From the IMG/VR virus record IMGVR_UViG_3300008221_000037, positions 1 to 22,144 of that record: a DNA stretch of 22,144 nucleotides; one strand, written 5' to 3'. Of this stretch, positions 1-7,086 are shown piece after piece. Source of the stretch: a virus. Each line of letters starts with the position of its first letter. The stretch's first letter is position 1. The position numbers were made by a program, and so were the translations under genes. The notes beneath the pieces are model-generated. The model was not told the DNA's origin and searched no databases. It saw only the letters and a list, made by a program, of their open reading frames with translations.

Positions 1-304
1 ATTTGATCTTTAGCTCTAAGCAATCTATCACCTAACCCACATCTAATTTTGTCTACGGTTTAATGTATAAATTCAAGAAATAGTGGCTCACTAACTCTGG
101 TGAGAGAATTTCTATTGTGGAGAAGTGGCAAGAAAAACTAAGCACTAACATGTGTGACAGCTGTCAGAGAGGCAAATCCTCAAGTGACAATCAGAAAGTG
201 ATCCAAAGTTCTGCTCAAAGTGTTGAACTGTAATCGGACAAGTTGCCGATGCAATTGATTAATCAGCGGTAAAGCAGCTTTTTCCTCACCTTAACAGGAG
301 CACG
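1..304. other. Upstream intergenic region of selO
   Basis: No coding region is supported here. A perfect 12-bp palindrome, TGACAGCTGTCA, lies at 155-166 and could bind a regulator, although a single site proves nothing. An AGGAG at 296-300 is the ribosome-binding site of selO. I see no confident promoter or RNA gene. Confidence 0.5.
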
Positions 305-2050
305 ATGGTAATGCGACAACACCAGCAAACCGACGCTATGGAAACAATCTCCAATCTCGACAATCTTGCAGAGTTGGTAATTTACTCGTTTATGGACACG
401 CTCAATGCTGATCCTGACGCAACAGCAAATGGTGCTGACCATTTACCCCGACAAGTCTTTTCAGGCCATTATGTTCCTGTCAGTCCAACGCCACTCGAAA
501 ATCCCGAGTATGTGGCACATAGTAAAAACCTGTTTCGCGAACTGGGCTTCGTCGATAGTTTGGCTCAGTCGGCCGACTTTATGCGTGTGTTCTCCGGCAA
601 TCTTACAAGCGTTCCGGAGCCGATGCGTAAGGTTGGTTGGGCATGTGGCTATGCACTGTCAATTTATGGTACCGAATACACCCAGCAATGTCCTTTTCAG
701 ACCGGCAACGGATACGGCGATGGTCGTGCTATTTCGGTGCTGGAGGCAGTGATCAATGGTCAGCGTTGGGAAATGCAGTTAAAAGGAGGAGGCCGGACGC
801 CATACTGCCGCGGCGCAGATGGACGCGCTGTTTTACGATCAAGTATTCGAGAGTTTCTGGCACAGGAGCACATGCACGCGCTAGGGGTGCCAACGTCACG
901 GTCTCTGAGTCTGTATGTGTCTAAAACCGAAAAAGTAAGACGTCCATGGTACTCAGAAGGCTCACACTCTAGAGATCCAGATACGGTTATATCAGAGCCA
1001 GCAGCTATCTCGACGCGGGTCGCACCGTCTTTCATTCGGGTTGGTCAAATTGAGCTCTTCGGTCGCCGTGCCCGTAACAATGAACATCCAGAAACAATGA
1101 AAGAGCTGGAGCAGATAGTCTTGCACCTGATCGATCGTGAGTATGGTGACGTCATCGACCAAAATCTGAGCACCCCCGAAAAAGTGTTGATGCTTGCTCG
1201 CGAGTACAGAAACCGATTTACATCGCTTATTGCGAACTGGGTCCGTGTAGGTTACTGCCAGGGTAATTTCAACAGCGACAATTGTGCTGCCGGTGGATTC
1301 ACTCTCGACTACGGTCCATTCGGATTCTGCGATATGTTTGATCCTTACTACCAGCCATGGACGGGAGGAGGACGACATTTCGCATTTTTGAATCAACCTG
1401 TCGCAGCGGAAAAAAACTTTCACATGTTTTGTACAGCATTGCGTCCGTTGCTGACTTCGCATCCGGATGCTCTGAGTCAGCTCGACGAGATTCAAAGCAG
1501 CTTCGCATCAGTAATGCAGGTGCAAATGGAGAAAATGTGGGCAGTCAAACTTGGGCTGGATACGTTTAATGAGGAGTTGTTTAGCGAGCTTGTAACGCTG
1601 ATGATGCAAACATCGGTTGATTACACCATTTTCTTTCGCGAACTCTCTATGCTGCCCGACGATATTGGTTCACTAAAAAACAGCTTTTACCAGAACCCTT
1701 CCTATAATCGTGATCACGAACGGATAGATAATCGCTGGTCAGAATGGCTCACAAAATGGAAAACACTCATCGTTAAGGCCAACACGACAGATACGCATCC
1801 GTTTTCTCATGAAGAGCTCTCCAGCCAGATGAAACGGGTCAATCCAAAATACAGTTTGCGGGAGTGGTTAGTTGTGCCTGCTTATCAGCAAGCTAAGGAG
1901 GGAGACTACTCACTTATTCGAGAGCTGCAAGAAGTCATGACTAATCCATACGATGAGCTTTCGAAAGAGGTAGAGGAGAAATTTTACAGGCTGAAGCCAC
2001 AAGCGTTTTTTGAGGTCGGCGGACTGTCGTATTACAGTTGCTCGTCCTGA
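305..2050 (+). CDS. selO: Protein adenylyltransferase SelO (YdiU/UPF0061 family)
   Basis: SelO is a pseudokinase-fold enzyme that transfers AMP from ATP to Ser, Thr or Tyr of target proteins and is linked to redox stress. Family signatures are plain: the nucleotide-binding [12 protein letters not shown] (residues 158-169, Lys160), [11 protein letters not shown] (174-184), and GNFNSDN (320-326) followed by LDYGPFGF (334-341), which supplies the metal-binding Asn and Asp. The protein ends in Cys-Ser-Ser, where vertebrate SelO has selenocysteine-Ser-Ser. At 581 residues it is longer than E. coli YdiU (about 480). The GNFNSDN segment replaces the usual GVMNTDN, as in the longer, eukaryote-like branch of the family. 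The start has AGGAG four bases upstream; a second ATG at 311 is also possible. This is host chromosome, not phage. Confidence 0.93.
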   Translation: MVMRQHQQTDAMETISNLDNLAELVIYSFMDTLNADPDATANGADHLPRQVFSGHYVPVSPTPLENPEYVAHSKNLFRELGFVDSLAQSADFMRVFSGNLTSVPEPMRKVGWACGYALSIYGTEYTQQCPFQTGNGYGDGRAISVLEAVINGQRWEMQLKGGGRTPYCRGADGRAVLRSSIREFLAQEHMHALGVPTSRSLSLYVSKTEKVRRPWYSEGSHSRDPDTVISEPAAISTRVAPSFIRVGQIELFGRRARNNEHPETMKELEQIVLHLIDREYGDVIDQNLSTPEKVLMLAREYRNRFTSLIANWVRVGYCQGNFNSDNCAAGGFTLDYGPFGFCDMFDPYYQPWTGGGRHFAFLNQPVAAEKNFHMFCTALRPLLTSHPDALSQLDEIQSSFASVMQVQMEKMWAVKLGLDTFNEELFSELVTLMMQTSVDYTIFFRELSMLPDDIGSLKNSFYQNPSYNRDHERIDNRWSEWLTKWKTLIVKANTTDTHPFSHEELSSQMKRVNPKYSLREWLVVPAYQQAKEGDYSLIRELQEVMTNPYDELSKEVEEKFYRLKPQAFFEVGGLSYYSCSS

Positions 2051-2225
2051 TTTTACGAAAAATCCTCAAGGGAATAGCTACGACACGATCTGCAAAAGGG
2101 TCAATACACCGGGGGGCAGATGGGCGAAAATTCGAAGCAAAAAGCGCTTTATGACTGCTTTGCTTCAGGTTAATGCGGCTTTAAAAATGATGTGACTAAT
2201 ATGATTTTCCTGAAATAACTTGGTT
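2051..2225. other. Intergenic region with inverted repeat
   Basis: After the selO stop an 8-bp perfect inverted repeat (GAAGCAAA at 2134-2141, TTTGCTTC at 2159-2166) could form a stem with a 17-base loop in the selO mRNA. No T-run follows, so it is not a clear intrinsic terminator. A 61-codon open frame overlapping the end of selO has no coding character. Confidence 0.35.
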
Positions 2226-2534
2226 ATGGAAATGCAAAGATTATTACGGAAAGTATTCATCAAAGGTGTTAGAGAGCGTTCAGCAATCAAGGTGGGATTA
2301 TCTCAGCACTTTTACAAAATCATCATTATGGTTTTGGGTTTGCTCGCATTTCAGCTCGAAATAATTGTTCGGTTTTTGTTGAACCTGTTACCAACGAGTG
2401 GTGACATTTTCTTTTTATTTGGCATTACTGTGATAGGAATCATCATGTATATCGATTTTCAGATGATTAAATCCAGGATGGAAATGCACATGACTTTAAG
2501 GCAAGTTCTGCGTTATAGAAGAAGGTGCGCATAA
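2226..2534 (+). CDS. Hypothetical small membrane protein
   Basis: Not recognised. The 102-residue product has a basic N-terminus, then two hydrophobic stretches (about residues 29-52 and 60-80) and a basic C-terminus, which fits a two-pass inner-membrane protein with both ends in the cytoplasm. The frame is open from a TTG at 2220; ATG codons at 2226 and 2232 are better starts, but none has a good ribosome-binding site. It stands alone on the host side of the attachment site. It could be a decayed or spurious gene; the hydrophobic pattern is the main argument for it. Confidence 0.45.
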   Translation: MEMQRLLRKVFIKGVRERSAIKVGLSQHFYKIIIMVLGLLAFQLEIIVRFLLNLLPTSGDIFFLFGITVIGIIMYIDFQMIKSRMEMHMTLRQVLRYRRRCA

Positions 2535-2690
2535 GTTTATTAGCAACTCGTTCAAACGCTCTTGCTTGGGCAGCAAAGTGAGAACTTGAAGCTGTGAGTT
2601 TAATATGGTTTGTTTATATCCGATGATATAGCCTGAAATATTTCCTAAATACACATCAACTAAAATCACAATTACCAAACCCCAGATACA
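2535..2690. other. Non-coding host flank before attL
   Basis: AT-rich chromosomal sequence. A 60-codon minus-strand frame (2678-2496) overlaps the previous gene and lacks a ribosome-binding site, so I do not call it. Nothing else is visible. Confidence 0.4.
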
Positions 2691-2711
2691 AAAAAACGGA
2701 CCGAAGTCCGT
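2690..2711 (-). terminator. Rho-independent terminator, minus strand (tRNA terminator)
   Basis: Read on the minus strand this is ACGGAC, a TTCG loop, GTCCGT and then a run of Ts: a six-pair stem with the very stable UUCG tetraloop. It lies nine bases past a CCA end at 2720, which is what follows a tRNA gene. It therefore probably terminates the tRNA whose 3' end forms the attachment site. Confidence 0.8.
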
Positions 2712-2719
2712 TAGTTTGT

Positions 2720-2733
2720 TTGGCGGAGGGACA
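2720..2733 (-). other. attL: Probable attL: 3' end of a tRNA gene (Ser-like)
   Basis: The minus strand reads CTGTCCCTCCGCCA. This fits a tRNA 3' end: acceptor strand TCCCTCC, discriminator G, encoded CCA. A G discriminator with a GGAGGGA acceptor partner would suit tRNA-Ser. No T-loop (TTCRA) follows to the right, so the tRNA body is missing and replaced by phage sequence. The integrase lies 170 bp away, as expected for integration into a tRNA 3' end. The intact tRNA should be at the other prophage end, outside this window. The tRNA identity is inferred. Confidence 0.5.
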
Positions 2734-2785
2734 GTCCTACAGATGGGCGGTTTTTGTGGTTCGCTAAAGTCTTTTTAGTGTTGCA

Positions 2786-2805
2786 TAAATCAATCTAAAT
2801 CAATC
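2786..2805. repeat. Tandem direct repeat TAAATCAATC x2
   Basis: Two exact, adjacent copies of a 10-mer (2786-2795 and 2796-2805) lie between the attachment site and the integrase. The spacing of one helical turn suits side-by-side binding of an excisionase or AlpA-type protein. The function is inferred from position only. Confidence 0.45.
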
Positions 2806-2864
2806 ACCTACATTAATTCACGTCTTCTGAGGTGTTTTAAAGTTTCTGCAAAGCCAAGCATAAT

Positions 2865-2888
2865 GTGGTACAAAAAGTGGTACAAAAA
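2865..2888. repeat. Tandem direct repeat GTGGTACAAAAA x2 (candidate integrase arm sites)
   Basis: Two exact, adjacent 12-bp copies (2865-2876 and 2877-2888) end 17 bp before the integrase start. Tandem repeats between att core and int are where arm-type sites of P4-family integrases lie. They may also let the integrase repress its own promoter. Both roles are inferred. Confidence 0.5.
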
Positions 2889-2905
2889 TCACTGAGACCC
2901 ATTTC

Positions 2906-4201
2906 ATGGCCATAAATAAGCTTACTGTGCTGCAGGTAAATAATCTCTCGATACCAGGCAGATATGCCGATGGAAACGGGCTTTATTTGGATGTGTCCAA
3001 AAACGGTACAAAAAGCTGGTTGTTTCGATACCAGTTGAATAATCAGCGTAAATGGATGGGGCTGGGGCCGTATGATAAGAAATCAAACACACTGGCTGAT
3101 GCGCGCTCTGCTGCGGTTGATAAGCGTTCAATGGTGTTGCGTGGTATAGACCCGGCACAGCATGAAGCAGATGAGCGTCAGCGTGCCGTGGATGCCCGTG
3201 CGCGACAGTTAAAGCAATCAAACCAGCGCAACCGTCTTGATTTGATGACGTTTCGTGTGTGTGCTGCTGAACTTATTGCGAGCAAATCATCTGAATGGAC
3301 CAATGAAAAACACATTCAGCAGTGGACCAATACACTGGACACGTATGCTTATCCCGTTCTGGGTGACTTGCCGGTTAAGGACATTCAAACTGAGCACATT
3401 CGCCGCTGCCTCGATCCGATATGGCACGTTAAGACCGAAACAGCGAGCAGGGTGCGTCAGCGCATCGAGTCGGTGATTGATTACGCGATTGCCAATGGAT
3501 GGCGTAAAGAGGCAAATCCGGCCAGATGGAAAGGGCTGCTGGATACGTTTTACCCTAACCCGGAAAAAGTGAAGCGCAAACGGCACCAGGAGAACGGCAC
3601 TGATGAGCATTTCCCAGCATTAGATTATGCCGATATGCCAGCGTTTATGGCTGAACTTGTCACCATGCCGGGCGTGGCCGCTAAGGCATTACGCTTTTTG
3701 ATCTTAACGGTACCCAGAACCACTGAATTGCGAATGGCCAAGTGGGATGAGTTTGATCTGGAGAAAAAGCAGTGGGATATCCCTGCAGCCAGAATGAAGA
3801 TGACCAAGCCACATCGCGTGGCGCTATCTGATGCAGCGGTTAAGTTGATTCAGGAAATGCCACACATCAATCAGTATGTTTTTCCGGGATGGAAATATGG
3901 CCAGCCGCTCAGTGATGGCGGGATGGCTGCAGTGTTAAAGCGAATGAGTCGGACAGATATCACGGTGCATGGGTTTCGCAGTACCTTTCGGGATTATATC
4001 GGTGAGGAAACCGGGCACCCGTTCCGGTTGGCTGAGTTTGCGCTGGCGCATCAGCTGACGGATAGTGCAGAAAAAGCCTATGCCCGTGGTGATATGTTAA
4101 AAAAACGGTTCAGCATGATGAATGACTGGGCCAAGTATGTAGACAGCAAAATCAGCAAGCACAAAGTGGTGCCGATAAATCGTAAGGTTCAAACCGGTTA
4201 A
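2906..4201 (+). CDS. int: Tyrosine integrase, P4 type (DUF4102 arm-binding domain)
   Basis: Site-specific recombinase that inserts the phage into, and with an excisionase removes it from, the tRNA-end attachment site. Residues 1-90 are the arm-DNA-binding DUF4102 domain (for example YADGNGLYLDV and WLFRYQ). About 110-210 is the SAM-like core-binding domain, and 240-410 is the catalytic domain. The catalytic set is complete: Arg271 (VPRTTELR), Lys298 (ARMKMTKPHR), His355 and Arg358 (VHGFR), His382 (LAHQ) and nucleophile Tyr392 (EKAYARG). The length of 431 residues is normal for the family. It is convergent with the alpA-like gene; the two stop codons share the bases TTAA at 4198-4201. Integrase from a cryptic element is possible, but the gene looks intact. 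Confidence 0.95.
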   Translation: MAINKLTVLQVNNLSIPGRYADGNGLYLDVSKNGTKSWLFRYQLNNQRKWMGLGPYDKKSNTLADARSAAVDKRSMVLRGIDPAQHEADERQRAVDARARQLKQSNQRNRLDLMTFRVCAAELIASKSSEWTNEKHIQQWTNTLDTYAYPVLGDLPVKDIQTEHIRRCLDPIWHVKTETASRVRQRIESVIDYAIANGWRKEANPARWKGLLDTFYPNPEKVKRKRHQENGTDEHFPALDYADMPAFMAELVTMPGVAAKALRFLILTVPRTTELRMAKWDEFDLEKKQWDIPAARMKMTKPHRVALSDAAVKLIQEMPHINQYVFPGWKYGQPLSDGGMAAVLKRMSRTDITVHGFRSTFRDYIGEETGHPFRLAEFALAHQLTDSAEKAYARGDMLKKRFSMMNDWAKYVDSKISKHKVVPINRKVQTG

Positions 4202-4389
4202 GCCGCATCACGCTGATGAATCATTTTACGCATCCATGATTCAATCTCTGACTCTACCCAGACAGATGATCTGCCCACTTTCACAGGTTTGGGAAATTCA
4301 TCCCTTGCCATATGGGTATAGATAAAAGCTTTGCTTTTGCCGATTCTTGACTTCACCTCTGGCAGAGGTAAAAAACGTTCTTTAGTCAT
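4198..4389 (-). CDS. alpA: AlpA-family transcriptional regulator / excisionase-like protein
   Basis: A 63-residue MerR-like winged-HTH protein with the AlpA signature: LPEVKSRIGKSKAFIYTHM (helix-turn-helix, residues 8-26), then the conserved FPKPVKVGRSSVWVESEIESW. AlpA proteins activate or assist excision of P4-like elements and often serve as excisionase. It is the last gene of the leftward operon, overlaps the previous gene by ATGA, and runs head-on into int, overlapping it by four bases. Production from the repressed operon would therefore coincide with induction and excision, which fits an Xis role. That role is inferred. Confidence 0.85.
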   Translation of the reverse strand: MTKERFLPLPEVKSRIGKSKAFIYTHMARDEFPKPVKVGRSSVWVESEIESWMRKMIHQRDAA

Positions 4390-4886
4390 AACGACCCATC
4401 CTCATATTCAGATTTGTAGCCACATTTCGGGCATGTGGTAATCCCCATAAATCGGTGATCCGTTCCATCTTGGGTACGGACTGACCATGCACCAATTAAC
4501 TGGAATTTTTGCCCCGTTTCGTCTTGAGATAACTCAACCTGACAACCTTCTTCTGCAGCGCAGTGATAGCATTCACCGCCTGAAATCGCATAACCAGCAG
4601 TTGATTTGCCAATTTTATGAATCACCCTTGCTATCAGCGGATAAGATTGACGAAATCCATCAGTCCAATCACAAAAATATCGCCAAGCTTTACCTTCAAC
4701 CCAATGGAAAAATTCAAACACGGTCTTATATAAAATCCACCAGTGAATATTTGGCATTTGCCACCCCCAGAACTCATGCTTGCGAGGCATCACTCGTAAA
4801 CAGCATGAGCTGGATATCATTCGACTAAACGACCACCGTATTGGTCTGATTAGTAGCCATCCCCGTAATTGATATACAAATCTCAT
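4386..4886 (-). CDS. Tryptophan-rich zinc-ribbon protein, unknown function
   Basis: Not recognised. A 166-residue product whose N-terminal half is rich in Trp and aromatic residues (WGWQ, HWWILYK, FEFFHWVEG). The C-terminal half has paired cysteines, ECYHC (about 105-109) and TTCPKCGYKSE near the end, which look like a two-knuckle zinc ribbon. The ATG at 4886 overlaps the preceding stop as TGATG; a GTG three bases upstream is an alternative. Coupling on both sides (ATGA with alpA) supports a real gene. The zinc-binding reading is from motif spacing only. Confidence 0.65.
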   Translation of the reverse strand: MRFVYQLRGWLLIRPIRWSFSRMISSSCCLRVMPRKHEFWGWQMPNIHWWILYKTVFEFFHWVEGKAWRYFCDWTDGFRQSYPLIARVIHKIGKSTAGYAISGGECYHCAAEEGCQVELSQDETGQKFQLIGAWSVRTQDGTDHRFMGITTCPKCGYKSEYEDGSL

Positions 4887-5227
4887 CACGCTAACCTCAT
4901 CATTTTTGCTTTCACGGCAATCTCATCGGGTGTGAATCGATTTGACCAGTGGTGTAGTCGGTTTTTAGCTTCCAGATCTTTGTCATGCCGGGGTAGTGGT
5001 GTGGTCCAGTCGCCGTGCTTTCTGTCTTGGGTTTTATCTTGTCGCTCGGCTTCGGTTTGATGGCCACGTTTAAAGGCGTACTCCACACCATGGCGTGACA
5101 GCCAGTTTTGAAAGCGGCCTTTTGACACGTTGAAGTAGGCGGCCCATTCCGCGACAGTTTTGGTCATGCCGTTGTATCGGATCAGCATTTTTCTGCCGTG
5201 CTGTCGGTTGAGTATTTCGGGTTTCAT
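4886..5227 (-). CDS. Small HTH-like DNA-binding protein
   Basis: A 113-residue basic protein. Residues 20-45, TKTVAEWAAYFNVSKGRFQN, look like a helix-turn-helix of the kind in homeodomain-like phage proteins; the tail is charged and hydrophilic. The frame is open further upstream (to 5383), but that part overlaps a 54-codon membrane gene in another frame. I place the start at 5227, where ATGA overlaps that gene's stop and a GGAG lies 10 bases upstream. The target is unknown. It ends with TGATG into the next gene. Confidence 0.65.
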   Translation of the reverse strand: MKPEILNRQHGRKMLIRYNGMTKTVAEWAAYFNVSKGRFQNWLSRHGVEYAFKRGHQTEAERQDKTQDRKHGDWTTPLPRHDKDLEAKNRLHHWSNRFTPDEIAVKAKMMRLA

Positions 5228-5388
5228 GAGGGGCTTACTCCATCCTCTATGGTTAAACAAATCAGAGTGACGCCAACAAAGTACATCGAGAGAAATAACG
5301 CCTCTAAGGTGTAGCCACTCTTGGGAAAGGCAACGAATATCACGAAGCAGGCGAGGGCAATCATTAGCGCTATTGCTGACCATTTCAT
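5224..5388 (-). CDS. Tiny two-pass membrane protein (54 aa)
   Basis: A short gene hidden beside a longer shadow frame. The start ATG at 5388 has an excellent GAGGAAG six bases upstream, set in the stop region of the previous gene. The stop overlaps the next ATG as ATGA. The product starts MKWSAIALMIALACFVIFVA, one membrane segment, followed by a second (about residues 29-46) and a short acidic tail. No family recognised. Small phage membrane peptides of this kind can be holin-like, exclusion or inhibitor proteins, but nothing here decides between them. Confidence 0.65.
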   Translation of the reverse strand: MKWSAIALMIALACFVIFVAFPKSGYTLEALFLSMYFVGVTLICLTIEDGVSPS

Positions 5389-5397
5389 AATGCTTCC

Positions 5398-5670
5398 TCA
5401 GATAAACACTGTCGGGTAATTACGTTTACTGGGCAGCCCTTTGCGACAGCTTGGCGTGCAGTTGAGGTGCACATCTTCTGATTCCACCATGTAGGCTTTT
5501 GATGTGATGGTGACTTCAAACGGGTCAGCTGTTGGGTTGCCATCTGTCCAGTGGCCGCAATTGGCCATTGGGTTGTTTTCTCTAATCGATGGGTGAGGGC
5601 ATTGGCTGTTGCTGCAGCCTGCACATCTGCCGATCAGTGGGTAAAAGAGATCTGGCTGGGGGGCGTTCAT
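5398..5670 (-). CDS. Cysteine-rich small protein, unknown function
   Basis: A 90-residue product with a cluster near the N-terminus, GRCAGCSNSQCPHP (residues 14-27), and later single Cys residues (NCGHW, LNCTPSCRKG), suggesting metal binding. The frame stays open upstream inside the methyltransferase gene. The ATG at 5670 is preferred because it overlaps the methyltransferase stop as ATGA and has AGGAAG five bases upstream. A 79-codon frame over the same DNA in another frame is a shadow. No family recognised. Confidence 0.65.
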   Translation of the reverse strand: MNAPQPDLFYPLIGRCAGCSNSQCPHPSIRENNPMANCGHWTDGNPTADPFEVTITSKAYMVESEDVHLNCTPSCRKGLPSKRNYPTVFI

Positions 5671-6581
5671 GCAGCTTCCTGAATAGCATTGAGCAAATGC
5701 ATGACAGGAACCGGGCAAACAGCATTTCCCATCAAGTGAACTGCAAGTCGATGATTCTCAGGTAATAGATAGTTATTGGGGAACGACATCGCGTCGCGAC
5801 ATTCAAAGCGACTAAGCATTCGCATTTTATCGCCGTCGATAATGGCCCATCTATCACGGGTGGTGATGGTGCCAATTGGTCGGTTCAGGCTTCGGCCGTT
5901 CTTTGTATTGCCGTAATAACTAATAAGAAATCGATCACCATGCTGTTTTCGTCCAGCATCGATTCTTTTGAGTGTGGCGATAGCTCTACCTGGCTTAAAA
6001 ATCGGCTGCCATTTTCCAGCTTCAAAATCTATAAAGCTGCTGGAAGGGATTTCATCCTGTTTTTTCAGGTTTAGTTTTATAGCTTTTTGACTGCGAGACA
6101 GAACCAAAAACATGCGTTGCCGGTTTTGTGGTGCTCCGAAGTCTGCAGCATCGACAATATTAACGCTTACGCTGTAACCAAGAGCCTTTAAAGCTAGTGA
6201 CCATGCGTTGTAAAGTGACCAATCAAGAAACTCTTTAACGTTCTCAACAACAGCAACGGATGGCTTATGAAATTCAAGCGCTGAAATGACTGCCCATGCA
6301 GTGCTTCGGCTGGCATCATGCTCTGCGTTGCTTTTCTTTTTGCCGCGGGCTTTGCTATGACCCTGACAACAGGGTGATGCCAGCAATATGTCGTGTGATG
6401 GGACTTTTGACCAATCAGCCTGGTGCAGATCCTGACAAATGTGCTGGGTGTCGGGGTGATTATTGCTATGCCATTGCACCGCATCTGGCCAGTGGTTTGC
6501 TGCCCACACCACCTCGATTCCAGCCATCTTGGCACCCATCGAGAAACCGCCCGCACCAGCGAATAAATCAATTGCTTTCAT
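5667..6581 (-). CDS. DNA (cytosine-5-)-methyltransferase, phage type
   Basis: Transfers a methyl group from S-adenosylmethionine to C5 of cytosine in DNA. In a phage it most likely masks restriction sites. Motifs in order: I DLFAGAGGF (residues 5-13); IV ASPCCQGHS with nucleophile Cys72; VI VENV (112-115); VIII QNRQR (152-156); a target-recognition region about 165-245; and motif X GNAVCPVPV near the C-terminus. In motif IV the usual Pro-Pro-Cys-Gln is Pro-Cys-Cys-Gln, so a second Cys precedes the catalytic one. The length of 304 is compact but complete. No restriction endonuclease is adjacent, so it is an orphan enzyme. ATGA overlaps join it to both neighbours. Its recognition sequence cannot be read. 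Confidence 0.93.
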   Translation of the reverse strand: MKAIDLFAGAGGFSMGAKMAGIEVVWAANHWPDAVQWHSNNHPDTQHICQDLHQADWSKVPSHDILLASPCCQGHSKARGKKKSNAEHDASRSTAWAVISALEFHKPSVAVVENVKEFLDWSLYNAWSLALKALGYSVSVNIVDAADFGAPQNRQRMFLVLSRSQKAIKLNLKKQDEIPSSSFIDFEAGKWQPIFKPGRAIATLKRIDAGRKQHGDRFLISYYGNTKNGRSLNRPIGTITTRDRWAIIDGDKMRMLSRFECRDAMSFPNNYLLPENHRLAVHLMGNAVCPVPVMHLLNAIQEAA

Positions 6582-6781
6582 TTCGATTCATTCCCGGCTC
6601 TGGCCATGTGTTGATTCATTGATGGGCTGACGCGAAGAAATTCGGGCAGTGAGTGAGGTATGCCGTCGCTCATTTTCTTGTCGTCACAGTTGGCACAGAT
6701 CAGGCGCACACCGTAATCGATGTGGCCGTCTGTGAGTTGGCCAACGGGTTGCCAGCAGCGGGAGCAATTAAGTTCAGGCAT
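6578..6781 (-). CDS. Small zinc-finger-like protein
   Basis: A 67-residue product starting MPELNCSRCWQPVGQLTDG and then CANCDDKK: two CxxC pairs about 22 residues apart, a single treble-clef or zinc-ribbon fold. The tail is hydrophilic. The ATG at 6781 overlaps the previous stop as TGATG; a TTG at 6784 is in frame but less likely. It overlaps the methyltransferase start by ATGA, so its translation is coupled. Phage zinc-knuckle peptides often bind nucleic acid or host proteins; no specific role can be given. Confidence 0.65.
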   Translation of the reverse strand: MPELNCSRCWQPVGQLTDGHIDYGVRLICANCDDKKMSDGIPHSLPEFLRVSPSMNQHMARAGNESK

Positions 6782-7086
6782 CAAGGCGTTTCCATTCCAA
6801 GCTTTTTAAAAGTAATTTCCCTCATGTCTTTTAAGTGTTGCTGTGTTGCCTGCAGCTGACCAATATTCCCGGTTCCGTCAGATGGACGAATACCTGCATG
6901 CCACAGATCATCCATGAGCTGTTGGGCTTCATTTTTATTAATCGTGGCTATTGGGTGCAGGATTTGAGCTTCAGAAATTGGCTCCATGGTGAGCGGCTGG
7001 GCAGCATGCGTTTTGGTATAAACGGCAATTTCAATATTTGAACTGTAATTTGCACGCTGGGCACGTATTCTTAATTGTTCGCTCAT
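6781..7086 (-). CDS. Hypothetical phage protein
   Basis: Not recognised. A 101-residue soluble product with no membrane segment and no Cys. The C-terminal third is helical and charged (QLQATQQHLKDMREITFKKL). I choose the ATG at 7086 because GGAG lies six bases upstream; the frame also opens at 7098, but that ATG is itself part of the GGAG. It is the first gene after the large non-coding block, so its translation probably restarts here rather than being coupled. Confidence 0.6.
   Translation of the reverse strand: MSEQLRIRAQRANYSSNIEIAVYTKTHAAQPLTMEPISEAQILHPIATINKNEAQQLMDDLWHAGIRPSDGTGNIGQLQATQQHLKDMREITFKKLGMETP

Noticed and set aside
2010-2195. 61-codon frame at the end of selO
   Set aside because: It overlaps selO, has no RBS, and its product has no recognisable feature.
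3287-3610. Minus-strand ORFs inside the integrase gene
   Set aside because: They are shadows of the intact integrase, without RBS or family features.
4886-5383. 165-codon minus-strand frame taken as one gene
   Set aside because: Its first 52 codons overlap a better-supported 54-codon membrane gene with a strong RBS; the real start is placed at 5227.
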